From Limivivens faecihominis (GTDB lineage: Bacteria > Bacillota > Clostridia > Lachnospirales > Lachnospiraceae): DNA of 38,332 nucleotides. The stretch lies in assembly GCF_020686945.1 (NCBI RefSeq), contig NZ_JAJEPR010000029.1, forward strand, positions 1-38,332. The letters run 5' to 3'. The notes under the pieces are model-generated. The model did no database searches. It had not been told where the DNA came from and saw only the letters and a list, made by a program, of their open reading frames with translations. The stretch's first letter is position 1. Each line of letters begins with the position of its first letter. A program made the translations under genes and the position numbers. Below are positions 7,500-16,270 of the stretch, piece by piece.

Positions 7500-9812
7500 A
7501 TGAGCTATGCAGAGGTAAAAAAAGTAAACGGAAGTCCGGCCCTGGTGATCGATGGAAAAACTCATCCGCCCATGGCCATGACTGTGCGGTTTAATAAGCC
7601 GGATTATATCCATGATTTAGGGCAGTCAGGCATGAAGGTCTTTTTCCTGATGACCAATACGGAATGGCTCCGGCCGGGAAAAGACTATGTGGACGAAAAC
7701 GGGGAAAAACAGCACGAGCCCAGCGGAATGGAAGCGTTCATCCATAATGCGGAGGTTCTCTTAAAGGAAGTGCCCGACGCCTACATCATCGTCCGGATCG
7801 GCCTTCATCCACCGGTAGACTGGATGGAAGAGAATCCTGATGAGCTGATTACCTATCAGGATGGAAGTCACGAGCCCTCCATTCTCATGTCGGAGGTACA
7901 TAAGGACGATGTTCCGGGCATGTATGTGTTTGCTTCAGAAAAATGGCAGCACGACGCCCGGGAAGCATTGAAGGAGTTCTGCGACAAGGTGGATACGCTC
8001 TGGTTTAAGGACCGCGTGATCGGTTACTTTCTGGCGGCAGGCGGCACTTCCGAGTGGTATCCGGTGAACAGCATCTACGACCGGGCCAAAGGAAAATACG
8101 GCGATTTCTCCCCGGCTTTTCGGAAGGCTTATGGAAAATTCCTGCGGGGCCGCTATGGAACTGAGGAAAAGCTTCGGAAGGCCTGGAAAAAGGAGGATGC
8201 CTCCTTTGAAAATCCCATTATTCCAGAAATTGACGAGCAGTTCTACATTTATGTGGAAGAGGGCATCATGGATGCCATGAAATATTACGAGAGCGCGAAC
8301 CGGATCGTGGGAAAAAGCATCGATATGAATGAGAAAAAGGCCGCCAATCTGGGTGTGTTCCTGAATATGGAGGATTACCGTTATGTGGCGGATTTCTACG
8401 ATGCCCTCCATCAGGCCACGGCGGAAGCGATTATCTTTTTCGCGAAGGTCTTAAAAGAGCGCTATCAGGGAAAAATCGTGGGAGCCTTCTACGGTTCCTA
8501 TGGCTGTACGGATTTCTTCAACAGCACGACAGCTACGGCTACTCTGCCGATTCTGGACTGTGGAGCTGTGGATTTCCTGGCGGCTCCGGGCGTTTACAAC
8601 AACCGGGAGCCCGGCGGCAGCGTGGCTCAGCGTGAGATGCAGGATTCCTTCCGGCTCCGCGGCGAGATGTTCGTGGCGGAGGAGGATAGCCGGACCCATC
8701 TTGAAGATACTTTTTATCGGGATGCCATGGGACTCTATGACGTGCGTGACAGTATCGTAACGCTGAAAAGAGACTTCTCCCGGGTGCTGACGGATGACAT
8801 TTACGCCTGGTGGTTTGACCAGCACGAGACCGGCGGAAGATATATGCATTCGGAGATTTATAAACTTTTCAAACGGCAGGAAGAGATTGCCGAGTTTGCC
8901 TACAGCCTGAACCGGGAAAAGAAAAACGAGATCGCGTTCATCTACGATCAGGAAAGCTGCCATACGGTGTCCATGTATACAAACACACTGATGCTGGATT
9001 ATTACCGGACCTCGGATCTTCCGCGGATCGGCGCTTCGGTGGACTACTATTTCCATGACGATATGGGAAGAGAAGATATGCCGGACTATAAATTCTATGT
9101 GATGATGAACCTTTTCGATATCAGCGACAAGGAGCGGGAGATCATCATTCAGAAGGCAAAGAAAAACCATGCCGTGGTGCTCTGGCTCTACGCTCCGGGC
9201 TTCATCAATCCGGACCGGGATCAGGTGATGGCAAATGAGAATATCCAGGAGCTCACAGGCTTCAAGGTGGGCCGCTTCGACCACACCTGCTCTCCGCGGT
9301 TTAAGGTGACGAACCTCGACCATCCGGCCGTACGCTATGCGGTGGAGGACCGGCGCTACGGATACATTGACCGGGACGTTCACAGCAATGTCTGGCTGGA
9401 AAATGTGATTCTTCCGCCTTACATGAATCCGGGCTTCTATATTGACGATCCGGAGGCAACGATTCTCGGAACTTACTGTGAGATGGGAGTTCCGGCCTAC
9501 GGTCTGAAGGAGATGGATGGCTGGACCAGCGTCTACTGTGCGCCTCAGATTCTCCGCTCCGAGCTGCTGGCTTCCTTGGCAGAGTATGCAGGCTGCCACC
9601 TCTACAATAAGGACGATGACGTCCTCTACTCTAACCAGAACTTTGTGACGATTCACGCAGCCTATAAAGGAAAACACACCCTCTATTTCAAAGAGCCGGT
9701 GAGTCCCTACGAGGTTTACGAAAAACAGTATTACGGCCATAACGTGACCAGTATCGAGCTGGAGATGCGGATGGGCGATACGAAGATGTTTTCCCTCAAA
9801 GGGGAATGTTAA
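7500..9812 (+). CDS. Putative glycoside hydrolase, GH-A clan, GH42-like architecture
   Basis: Cytoplasmic protein of 770 residues with no signal peptide. Residues 1-430 look like a TIM barrel related to GH42 beta-galactosidases. FRKAYGKFLRGRYG followed by a Trp-containing segment resembles the GH42 F-x-x-W-L-x-x-KYG region. A candidate acid/base is Glu185 in GGTSEW, and candidate nucleophiles are Glu394/Glu395 in FVAEEDSRTH. Residues 480-650 resemble the class I glutamine amidotransferase-like trimerisation domain of GH42 (YKFYVMMNLFDISDKE). AGGAG lies upstream of ATG 7500. As the last gene of the operon it probably cleaves the imported oligosaccharide. Exact family and specificity are inferred, and the match to GH42 is distant. 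Confidence 0.65.
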   Translation: MSYAEVKKVNGSPALVIDGKTHPPMAMTVRFNKPDYIHDLGQSGMKVFFLMTNTEWLRPGKDYVDENGEKQHEPSGMEAFIHNAEVLLKEVPDAYIIVRIGLHPPVDWMEENPDELITYQDGSHEPSILMSEVHKDDVPGMYVFASEKWQHDAREALKEFCDKVDTLWFKDRVIGYFLAAGGTSEWYPVNSIYDRAKGKYGDFSPAFRKAYGKFLRGRYGTEEKLRKAWKKEDASFENPIIPEIDEQFYIYVEEGIMDAMKYYESANRIVGKSIDMNEKKAANLGVFLNMEDYRYVADFYDALHQATAEAIIFFAKVLKERYQGKIVGAFYGSYGCTDFFNSTTATATLPILDCGAVDFLAAPGVYNNREPGGSVAQREMQDSFRLRGEMFVAEEDSRTHLEDTFYRDAMGLYDVRDSIVTLKRDFSRVLTDDIYAWWFDQHETGGRYMHSEIYKLFKRQEEIAEFAYSLNREKKNEIAFIYDQESCHTVSMYTNTLMLDYYRTSDLPRIGASVDYYFHDDMGREDMPDYKFYVMMNLFDISDKEREIIIQKAKKNHAVVLWLYAPGFINPDRDQVMANENIQELTGFKVGRFDHTCSPRFKVTNLDHPAVRYAVEDRRYGYIDRDVHSNVWLENVILPPYMNPGFYIDDPEATILGTYCEMGVPAYGLKEMDGWTSVYCAPQILRSELLASLAEYAGCHLYNKDDDVLYSNQNFVTIHAAYKGKHTLYFKEPVSPYEVYEKQYYGHNVTSIELEMRMGDTKMFSLKGEC

Positions 9813-9859
9813 AAAAAGAAATGCGCTCCGGGCTAAAAATGCGGGGCGCATTTCTTTTT
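9813..9859 (+). terminator. Terminator of the sugar utilisation operon
   Basis: A perfect 14-base stem (9813-9826 with 9846-9859), extended inward by CCG/CGG, ends in TTTTT. It starts at the hydrolase stop codon. Confidence 0.9.
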
Positions 9860-9869
9860 ACGATAAGGC

Positions 9870-9898
9870 TTGTTAAGTCCGGCGAAAGAGGGTAGAAT
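9870..9898 (+). promoter_or_regulatory. Promoter of the yitT-MATE operon
   Basis: TTGTTA (9870-9875), spacer of exactly 17, TAGAAT (9893-9898). It lies right after the preceding terminator and 31 bases before the TTG start at 9930. Confidence 0.7.
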
Positions 9899-9929
9899 GA
9901 AGGAAAAGTAATGTTTTTGGGAGGTTGTT

Positions 9930-10784
9930 TTGAACAGAAAACTGAATACGAAGGATCTTATAAAGGAGACAGTGATCCTGACCGCAGCGGTGGCCATCAT
10001 CGCGGCGGCTGTCTATTTTTTCCTGGTGCCGAGCCATGCGTCGGTGAGCAGTATCTCCGGTCTTGGTATCGTGCTCTCGAACTTTGTGCCGCTGCCGTTG
10101 TCGGCTATTACAATGATTCTGAACGTGGTGCTTTTGATTATTGGCTTTTTCACCTGCGGAAAAGAGTTCGGCGTGAAGACCGTCTACACCAGCATTTTGC
10201 TGCCGGTGTTCTTAGGGGTTTTTGAGAAGGCGTTTCCGGGCGGTATTTCCCTGACGGACAGTCAGGAGCTGGACGTGCTCTGCTACATCCTGGTGGTAAG
10301 TGTGGGCCTGAGCATTCTTTTTAACCGGAATGCATCCTCCGGCGGCCTGGATATTGTGGCGAAAATCATGAACAAATATCTTCACATGGAATTGGGAAAG
10401 GCCATGTCCCTTTCCGGCATGTGCGTGGCCCTCTCCGCGGCCCTGGTCTATGACAAGAAAACCGTGGTTTTAAGTGTTCTTGGAACCTATTTCAATGGTA
10501 TTATCCTGGATCACTTCATTTTCGATCATAACATCAAGCGCCGCGTCTGTATCATCACGAAAAAAGAAGAGGAGCTTCGGAAATTTATCATCAACGATCT
10601 GCACAGCGGGGCTACGGTCTATGAGGCCATCGGCGCTTACAACGGGCAGAAACACAATGAAATCATCACGATTGTGGACAAGAGTGAGTACCAGAAGCTT
10701 ATGAATTACATGAACCACGAGGATCCGAAGGCTTTCATCACGGTTTACAATGTATCTGACATGCACTATCAGCCCAAACGCTGA
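9930..10784 (+). CDS. YitT family membrane protein (DUF161 + DUF2179)
   Basis: Protein of 284 residues with five or six membrane segments in the first 200 residues (YitT domain, including the SSGGLDIVAKI motif). A cytoplasmic DUF2179 domain of about 80 residues follows (RRVCIITKKEEELRKFI ... KAFITVYNV). The family's biochemical role is not established; some members have been linked to transport. Translation appears to start at TTG 9930, five bases after GGGAGG; no later ATG would keep the first membrane segment. The MATE gene follows after 30 bases and is probably co-transcribed. Confidence 0.85.
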   Translation: MNRKLNTKDLIKETVILTAAVAIIAAAVYFFLVPSHASVSSISGLGIVLSNFVPLPLSAITMILNVVLLIIGFFTCGKEFGVKTVYTSILLPVFLGVFEKAFPGGISLTDSQELDVLCYILVVSVGLSILFNRNASSGGLDIVAKIMNKYLHMELGKAMSLSGMCVALSAALVYDKKTVVLSVLGTYFNGIILDHFIFDHNIKRRVCIITKKEEELRKFIINDLHSGATVYEAIGAYNGQKHNEIITIVDKSEYQKLMNYMNHEDPKAFITVYNVSDMHYQPKR

Positions 10785-10814
10785 CGACGGAAGAACGAAA
10801 GGAGAAAAAAGAAA

Positions 10815-12176
10815 ATGTCAACATCTATGGTAAAGGGCAATCCGCTGAAGCTCATGCTCCATTTTGCCCTGCCGCTTCTCATCGGAAACCTGCTGCAGCA
10901 GACCTATAACATCATTGACGCGGCCATTGTTGGGCAGATCTTAGGAGCAAAGGCCCTGGCGAGCGTCGGAGCCAGCAGCAGCGTGCAGTTTCTGGTTTTA
11001 GGCTTCTGCATGGGAAGCTGTACGGGCTTCGGTGTACCGGTGGCCAAATATTTTGGCGGCAACAATCTGGAAAAAATGAGAGATTACATATTTAACGGAG
11101 CAGTTCTGGTTGGTATTATTGCCGCAGTGGTGACGACAATCTGCGCGGTTTTCTGCCCCCAGATCCTGCATCTTTTATCTGTGCCGGAGGATATCTTTGA
11201 CGGGGCCTATGCCTACCTGATTATCATTTTCCTCGGGATTCCTTTTACCCTGATGTACAACTATCTCTCCGGTATTCTCCGTTCCGTGGGAGACAGCCGG
11301 ACACCCTTTATGTTCCTGGCCTTTTCCGCCTGCCTGAATATTTTCCTGGATCTTTTCTGCATCGTGGTGCTGAAATGGGGCTGCGCGGGAGCTGCCATCG
11401 CAACGATTCTTTCCCAGGCCATCAGCGGTTCCCTCTGCCTGGTCTTTATCATCAGGAAAATGGACCTTCTCTGGCTGAAAAAATCTAACCGGGTCGTAAA
11501 AGGAAGCGCCGTAAAAGAGCTCCTTCTCATGGGAATTCCCACGGGCCTTCAGTTTTCCATCACGGCCATTGGAAGCATGGTCATGCAGTCCGCCAACAAC
11601 GGACTGGGAAGCGTCTGTGTTTCCGGTTTCACCGCAGGTATGAGGATCAAGCAGTTTACTATGTGTCCCTTTGACGCTTTTGCTACAGCAGCTTCCGTGT
11701 TCTGCAGTCAGAACCTGGGAGCAGGCAAAGCCGACCGGATCAAACAGGGACTTCGCCAGGGTATTGCCGTGGCTGTGGGTTACGGAGCCTTTGCAGGTCT
11801 CATTCTGATCTTTGCAGGGCGGACACTCTCGATGATCTTTGTCAGCAAAGATTCCGTGGAGGTGCTGGACGCCTCCGCCAAATATCTCCGTTGTATGGGA
11901 TATTTCTACTGGACTTTGGGCATTCTGAATGTCTGCCGTATGGTGACGCAGGGCCTTGGCTATTCCGGCAGAGCCGTCTTTTCCGGTGTCATGGAGATGC
12001 TGGCCCGGACGATTGTGAGCCTTGGCTTTGTGGGAATGTTTGGTTTTACTGCGATCTGTTTTGCCGATCAGACAGCCTGGGTGGCAGCGAGCCTCTATAT
12101 TGCGCCGACGTGTCTCTATTGCATCAGGAAGTCTACGAAGAAGCTGGAAGCGGAGAAAGCAATGCAGCAGGGGTGA
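10815..12176 (+). CDS. MATE family efflux transporter
   Basis: Integral membrane protein of 453 residues with the twelve-helix layout of MATE/DinF-type exporters. Family hallmarks near the N-terminus are LPLLIGNLLQQTYNIIDAAIVG and a following GASSSVQFLV segment; the second half repeats this pattern (GIPTGLQFSITAIGSMVMQ). It probably exports a cationic drug or metabolite using a Na+ or H+ gradient; substrate unknown. AAAGGAG lies upstream of ATG 10815. A strong terminator follows at 12229-12276. Confidence 0.93.
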   Translation: MSTSMVKGNPLKLMLHFALPLLIGNLLQQTYNIIDAAIVGQILGAKALASVGASSSVQFLVLGFCMGSCTGFGVPVAKYFGGNNLEKMRDYIFNGAVLVGIIAAVVTTICAVFCPQILHLLSVPEDIFDGAYAYLIIIFLGIPFTLMYNYLSGILRSVGDSRTPFMFLAFSACLNIFLDLFCIVVLKWGCAGAAIATILSQAISGSLCLVFIIRKMDLLWLKKSNRVVKGSAVKELLLMGIPTGLQFSITAIGSMVMQSANNGLGSVCVSGFTAGMRIKQFTMCPFDAFATAASVFCSQNLGAGKADRIKQGLRQGIAVAVGYGAFAGLILIFAGRTLSMIFVSKDSVEVLDASAKYLRCMGYFYWTLGILNVCRMVTQGLGYSGRAVFSGVMEMLARTIVSLGFVGMFGFTAICFADQTAWVAASLYIAPTCLYCIRKSTKKLEAEKAMQQG

Positions 12177-12228
12177 GAAATATACCGGGCTGCTTTGCGT
12201 AAGTGTGAAAAAAGAATAGGGTTTCGTT

Positions 12229-12276
12229 AATGGTTTCGGAAATCAATTTCGTCGTTGATTTCCGGAACCATTTTTT
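12229..12276 (+). terminator. Terminator after the MATE gene
   Basis: An 18-base stem (12229-12246 with 12255-12272, one mismatch) with an 8-base loop, followed by TTTT. It isolates the fatty acid operon from the transporter genes. Confidence 0.9.
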
Positions 12277-12303
12277 GAATCTGAAAAATGTTGAAAAATC
12301 AAC

Positions 12304-12332
12304 TTGACAAAATACTTTGACTGAAATATAAT
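12304..12332 (+). promoter_or_regulatory. Consensus sigma-A promoter of the fab-acc operon
   Basis: Perfect TTGACA (12304-12309), 17-base spacer and perfect TATAAT (12327-12332). A full consensus promoter is expected to need repression, and an operator-like palindrome overlaps its downstream edge. Confidence 0.92.
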
Positions 12333-12347
12333 TTGAAAGTCAAAATA
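12313..12347. promoter_or_regulatory. FabT-like operator, probably two overlapping sites
   Basis: TTTGA-AAG-TCAAA (12332-12344) is a perfect inverted repeat starting at the last base of the -10 and covering the start of transcription. It resembles the TTTGA-N3-TCAAA type operator known for FabT, the MarR-family regulator of fatty acid synthesis in streptococci. A second, degenerate copy (TTTGACTGAAA, 12316-12326) lies in the spacer. The MarR gene at 21750 is the obvious candidate to bind here. Identity is inferred from sequence resemblance only. Confidence 0.65.
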
Positions 12348-12378
12348 TTTAATATTAAAAACAATCAGGAAGAAAACA

Positions 12379-13305
12379 ATGACAGGAAAAATATGTGGAA
12401 CAGGAGCCTACATTCCGGAGAAGATCCTGGATAACGAGGCTCTCTCAAAGCTTGTGGACACCAGCGACGAGTGGATCCGAAGCCGCACGGGGATCCGAAG
12501 GCGGCACATCGCCGGAGAAAAAGAAACCGTGGCTTTCATGGCGGGTGAGGCGGCGAAGGCGGCCCTTCAGAACGCGAAGGTAAATGGAAGCGCGGTGGAA
12601 CTGATCCTGGCAGCCACGATGTCGGCGGAGGAAGCCATGCCGGGAGTGGCGGCCCGGGTCCAGCAGACCATCGGGGCCAAAGGGGCGGCAAGCTTTGACA
12701 TCAACAGCGCCTGTACCGGTTTTCTGGCAGCGCTGAATACCGCCCAAACTTATATTGAGGCCGGGATCTATAAAACCGTTCTGGTGGTGGGAGCTGAGAA
12801 GCTCTCGAGCCTTGTGGACTGGAATGACCGGAACAGCTGCATCCTTTTCGGAGATGGAGCCGGGGCGGTGGTGTTAAAGGCAGATCCGGAGGGCCTTTAT
12901 GTACAGGTGAGCCACAGCGAGGGTGAGAAGGGACAGGCCCTGACTGCACCGAAAAACGGCTTCCTTCAAATGGACGGCCGGGCGGTGTTTGAGTTTGCGG
13001 TTTCCCGGGTGCCCGAGGTGATCCGGGAGGTTTTAAAGAAGGCCGGCATTGAAAAAGAAGAAGTGGACTTTTACCTTCTTCATCAGGCAAACCGCCGGAT
13101 CATAAGCGCCGCGGTGAAACGGCTGGGCCTTGAGGAGGAACGCTTCCCCATGAATATGGAAGAATACGGAAATACCTCCGCTGCCAGCATTCCCATCCTT
13201 CTGTATGAGGAGAACCGGCGGGGAAAATTGAAAAAAGACAGCCTTCTGGTACTGTCCGGCTTTGGCGGAGGCCTGACCTACGGAGCTTCCCTGCTCCGCT
13301 GGTAA
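12379..13305 (+). CDS. fabH: Beta-ketoacyl-ACP synthase III
   Basis: Starts fatty acid synthesis by condensing acyl-CoA (usually acetyl-CoA or branched primers) with malonyl-ACP. Protein of 308 residues. The catalytic triad is visible: Cys112 in INSACTGF, His235 in LLHQANRR and Asn265 in YGNTSAAS, with spacing like the E. coli enzyme. The C-terminal GFGGGLTYG loop is present. First gene of the fab-acc operon, directly downstream of the consensus promoter. AGGAAG lies upstream of the ATG. Confidence 0.97.
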   Translation: MTGKICGTGAYIPEKILDNEALSKLVDTSDEWIRSRTGIRRRHIAGEKETVAFMAGEAAKAALQNAKVNGSAVELILAATMSAEEAMPGVAARVQQTIGAKGAASFDINSACTGFLAALNTAQTYIEAGIYKTVLVVGAEKLSSLVDWNDRNSCILFGDGAGAVVLKADPEGLYVQVSHSEGEKGQALTAPKNGFLQMDGRAVFEFAVSRVPEVIREVLKKAGIEKEEVDFYLLHQANRRIISAAVKRLGLEEERFPMNMEEYGNTSAASIPILLYEENRRGKLKKDSLLVLSGFGGGLTYGASLLRW

Positions 13306-13405
13306 AAGTCCAGGTGAATGCAGCTTTTCTGGAGACAGTGTCTGGCATTCTGGCGGATCAGATGAGATGGACGTTATCAATGAAAAATCAAAGGAGAATA
13401 CGAAA

Positions 13406-13630
13406 ATGTTAGAAAAAATCAAAGAAATCATTGCAGAATCCCTTGGAACCGAAATCAGCACCCTGACGGAGGAGACCAGCTTTAAGGAAGATCTGGGAGC
13501 AGATTCCCTGGATCTTTTTGAGATGGTGATGGCACTCGAGGAGGCCTTCAATGTGGAGATTCCTTCCGAGGATCTGGAGAAGATCAAGACGATCAAAGAT
13601 GTGAAAGATTACATCGAAAAGCTGCAGTAA
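13406..13630 (+). CDS. acpP: Acyl carrier protein
   Basis: Acidic protein of 74 residues with the phosphopantetheine attachment motif GADSLDLFEM at Ser34. It carries growing acyl chains for all enzymes of the cluster. ATG 13406 is chosen because AAAGGAG lies 9-15 bases upstream and this gives the standard ACP length; an in-frame ATG at 13367 would add 13 residues unlike ACPs. The 100 bases between fabH and this gene show no terminator. fabK follows after 13 bases. Confidence 0.97.
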   Translation: MLEKIKEIIAESLGTEISTLTEETSFKEDLGADSLDLFEMVMALEEAFNVEIPSEDLEKIKTIKDVKDYIEKLQ

Positions 13631-13643
13631 GGAGACGATGAAA

Positions 13644-14585
13644 ATGAAAACAGAGATCACAGCGCTTCTTGGAACCGAATACCCCATCATCCAGGGCGGA
13701 ATGGCCTGGGTGGCAGAATACCATCTGGCGGCGGCTGTCTCCGAGGCCGGGGGCCTTGGCATCATCGGGGCTGCCAACGCTCCGGCTGCCTGGGTGCGGG
13801 AGCAGATCCACAAGGTCCGGGAGCTGACCGGAAAGCCCTTCGGTGTCAACGTTATGCTCATGAGCCCTTATGCCGCAGAGGTGGCAGAGGTCATTGCCGA
13901 GGAAAAAGTACCGGTGGTGACAACAGGAGCCGGAAATCCGGAAAAATACATGGAGCTCTGGAAAAATGCCGGAGTAAAAGTGATTCCGGTGGTGGCTTCC
14001 ACGGCCCTGGCGAAACGGATGGAGCGCTGCGGGGCTGATGCTGTCATCGCAGAAGGCTGTGAATCCGGCGGTCATGTAGGCGAGACGACGACGATGGCCC
14101 TGGTGCCCCAGGTGGTGGATGTGGTAGAGAACATTCCGGTTATCGCTGCCGGCGGAATCGGCGACGGCAGAGGCATCGCGGCGGCTTTCATGCTGGGAGC
14201 TAGAGGCGTGCAGCTGGGAACCTGTTTCGTGGCGACGAAGGAAGCCCAGGTTCATGAAAACTACAAGCAGGCCATCATCAAGGCGAAGGATATCGACACC
14301 CGGGTGACGGGAAGAACCACGGGCCATCCGGTCCGGGCTCTGAGAAATCAGATGACGAAAGAATATCTGAAAAAAGAGGCCGAGGGCGCGTCTTTTGAGG
14401 AGCTGGAGGCTATGACTCTGGGAAGCCTCAGAAAAGCCGTTCTGGAGGGAGACATCCGAAACGGAAGCATGATGGCAGGCCAGATTGCAGGTCTTGTGAA
14501 AGAGGAGCTTTCCTGTAAAGACCTGATTGATAAGCTGGTAAAAGAGACAGACGCATTACTGAAAGGAACCGGGATTTATGAGTAG
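13644..14585 (+). CDS. fabK: Enoyl-ACP reductase II (FMN-dependent)
   Basis: Flavoprotein of the nitronate monooxygenase/2-nitropropane dioxygenase fold that reduces trans-2-enoyl-ACP with NAD(P)H. About 313 residues, with the N-terminal PIIQGGMAWV, the AEGCESGGHVGE phosphate-binding region and AAGGIGDGRG typical of FabK. It is the only enoyl reductase in the cluster; FabK enzymes are insensitive to triclosan. ATG 13644 is preferred to ATG 13638, since AAGGAG ends at 13634, only three bases before the latter. The 3' end overlaps fabD by 8 bases. Confidence 0.95.
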   Translation: MKTEITALLGTEYPIIQGGMAWVAEYHLAAAVSEAGGLGIIGAANAPAAWVREQIHKVRELTGKPFGVNVMLMSPYAAEVAEVIAEEKVPVVTTGAGNPEKYMELWKNAGVKVIPVVASTALAKRMERCGADAVIAEGCESGGHVGETTTMALVPQVVDVVENIPVIAAGGIGDGRGIAAAFMLGARGVQLGTCFVATKEAQVHENYKQAIIKAKDIDTRVTGRTTGHPVRALRNQMTKEYLKKEAEGASFEELEAMTLGSLRKAVLEGDIRNGSMMAGQIAGLVKEELSCKDLIDKLVKETDALLKGTGIYE

Positions 14586-15510
14586 AGTAGCTTTCCTTTT
14601 CCCGGGGCAGGGAGCCCAGAGAGCAGGCATGGGAAAAGATTTTTACGAGGTATCGGCGGTTGCCCGGAAGGTCATCGACGAGGCCGGCGAGTGGCTGGGC
14701 CTGGACTTAAAAAAGCTCTGTTTTGAGGAAGACGAGCGGCTGAATCAGACCGAGTATACCCAGGCTGCGCTTCTGACTGTCTGCCTTGCCATGGAAAAAA
14801 CACTGGAAACCTACGGCATTTTTCCGGAGGTGACGGCGGGCTTAAGCCTGGGAGAATACTGTGCCATCGAGACGGCCGGAGCCCTTTCCCTAAAGGATGC
14901 GGTCCTCACGGTACGGAAGAGGGGACTCCTCATGGCGGAAGCCGTTCCCGCCGGAGTGGGAGCGATGGCGGCAGTTCTCGGGATGGATGCAGCAGCAATT
15001 CAGGCTGTGATTCAGAACAGAGAAGGCGTCTGGATTGCCAACGACAACTGCCCGGGGCAGCTGGTCATTACCGGAGAGAAAACGGCGGTGGAGGAGGCTG
15101 GTATCCTTTTAAAGGAAGCCGGAGCCAGGAGGGTCCTGCCCTTAAAGGTCAGCGGACCGTTTCATTCACCCTTGTTGAACACAGCAGGGGAAAAGCTGGC
15201 GGAGGTTTTGGCACCCTGTAAGCTTTCCGGGCTGAAAATTCCCTATATTTCCAACACACTGGCAGAGCCGGTGACGGACAAAACAAAGATCAAAGATCTT
15301 CTGACACGGCAGATCAGCTCTCCGGTGCGCTGGAGGGAGAGTATGGAGGAGCTCATCCGGGAAGGAGTGGGCACCTTCATCGAGATCGGACCGGGGAAAA
15401 CACTGAGCGGTTTTCTGAAAAAAATCGACCGAAACGCTGTGGTTTACTCCATTCAGACCATGGAAGATCTTGAGAAAACAGTGGAACTTTTAAAGGGGAG
15501 AAATCTATGA
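14578..15510 (+). CDS. fabD: Malonyl-CoA:ACP transacylase
   Basis: Transfers malonyl from CoA to ACP. Protein of 310 residues with FPGQGAQ at the N-terminus, catalytic Ser90 in GLSLGEY and His196 in GPFHSPLL. It overlaps fabK by 8 bases and fabG by 4 (ATGA), showing tight translational coupling. Confidence 0.97.
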   Translation: MSRVAFLFPGQGAQRAGMGKDFYEVSAVARKVIDEAGEWLGLDLKKLCFEEDERLNQTEYTQAALLTVCLAMEKTLETYGIFPEVTAGLSLGEYCAIETAGALSLKDAVLTVRKRGLLMAEAVPAGVGAMAAVLGMDAAAIQAVIQNREGVWIANDNCPGQLVITGEKTAVEEAGILLKEAGARRVLPLKVSGPFHSPLLNTAGEKLAEVLAPCKLSGLKIPYISNTLAEPVTDKTKIKDLLTRQISSPVRWRESMEELIREGVGTFIEIGPGKTLSGFLKKIDRNAVVYSIQTMEDLEKTVELLKGRNL

Positions 15511-16247
15511 TAGAAAAAAGAGTTGCCCTGGTGACGGGGGCCTCCCGGGGAATCGGAAGAGCCATCGCCTTAAGACTGGCGGAGGATGGCTGCTTCGTTA
15601 TCATTAACTATCGGGGGGCCAAGGAAAAAGCGGAGGAAGTAAAAGCAGAGATCGAGAACAGGGGCGGCGAGGTGATGCTTTACCCCTGTGATGTGGCTGA
15701 TTTTGAGGCCTGCGGAGCGATGTTTCAGGATGTAATCCAAACCATAGGCCGTATTGACGTGCTGGTGAACAATGCGGGCATCGTAAAGGACGGTCTTCTC
15801 ATGGCCATGAAAGAGGAGGATTTCTCAAAGGTTGTGGATGTGAACCTCAAAGGAACTTTTCACTGCATCCGCCACGCAGCCCGGCAGATGATCAGACAGA
15901 GAAGCGGCCGTATCGTCAACATGGCCTCCGTGGTGGGAATCCAGGGAAATGCGGGACAGGCCAACTATGCGGCCTCCAAAGCCGGTATCATCGGCCTTAC
16001 CAAGGCAGCGGCGCGGGAGCTGGCGGGCCGGGGAATCACGGTGAATGCCGTGGCTCCGGGCTTTATTGAGACCGATATGACGGCCGCCCTCTCCGAAAAA
16101 GTCAGGGCGGGAGCTATAGAGCATATCCCTCTGGGAAGCTTTGGACAGCCGGAGGATGTGGCCGAAGCAGTCGCCTTTCTGGCCTCGGAAAAAGCCGGCT
16201 ATATCACCGGCCAGGTGCTTTCCGTGGACGGCGGCATGGCAATGTAA
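15507..16247 (+). CDS. fabG: 3-oxoacyl-ACP reductase
   Basis: NADPH-dependent short-chain dehydrogenase of 246 residues. The cofactor motif is TGASRGIG, NNAG is at residues 89-92, and the catalytic residues are Ser141, Tyr154 and Lys158 (NYAASKAG). The C-terminus VLSVDGGMAM is typical of FabG. It reduces 3-ketoacyl-ACP in each elongation cycle. The start overlaps the fabD stop. Confidence 0.97.
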   Translation: MIEKRVALVTGASRGIGRAIALRLAEDGCFVIINYRGAKEKAEEVKAEIENRGGEVMLYPCDVADFEACGAMFQDVIQTIGRIDVLVNNAGIVKDGLLMAMKEEDFSKVVDVNLKGTFHCIRHAARQMIRQRSGRIVNMASVVGIQGNAGQANYAASKAGIIGLTKAAARELAGRGITVNAVAPGFIETDMTAALSEKVRAGAIEHIPLGSFGQPEDVAEAVAFLASEKAGYITGQVLSVDGGMAM

Positions 16248-16270
16248 GAGAATAGCGGAGGATGATAGAG

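Noticed and set aside
8451..9851. 466-codon open frame on the minus strand opposite the glycoside hydrolase
   Set aside because: It mirrors codon bias of the plus-strand gene, has no ribosome site or recognisable domain, and runs through the operon terminator.
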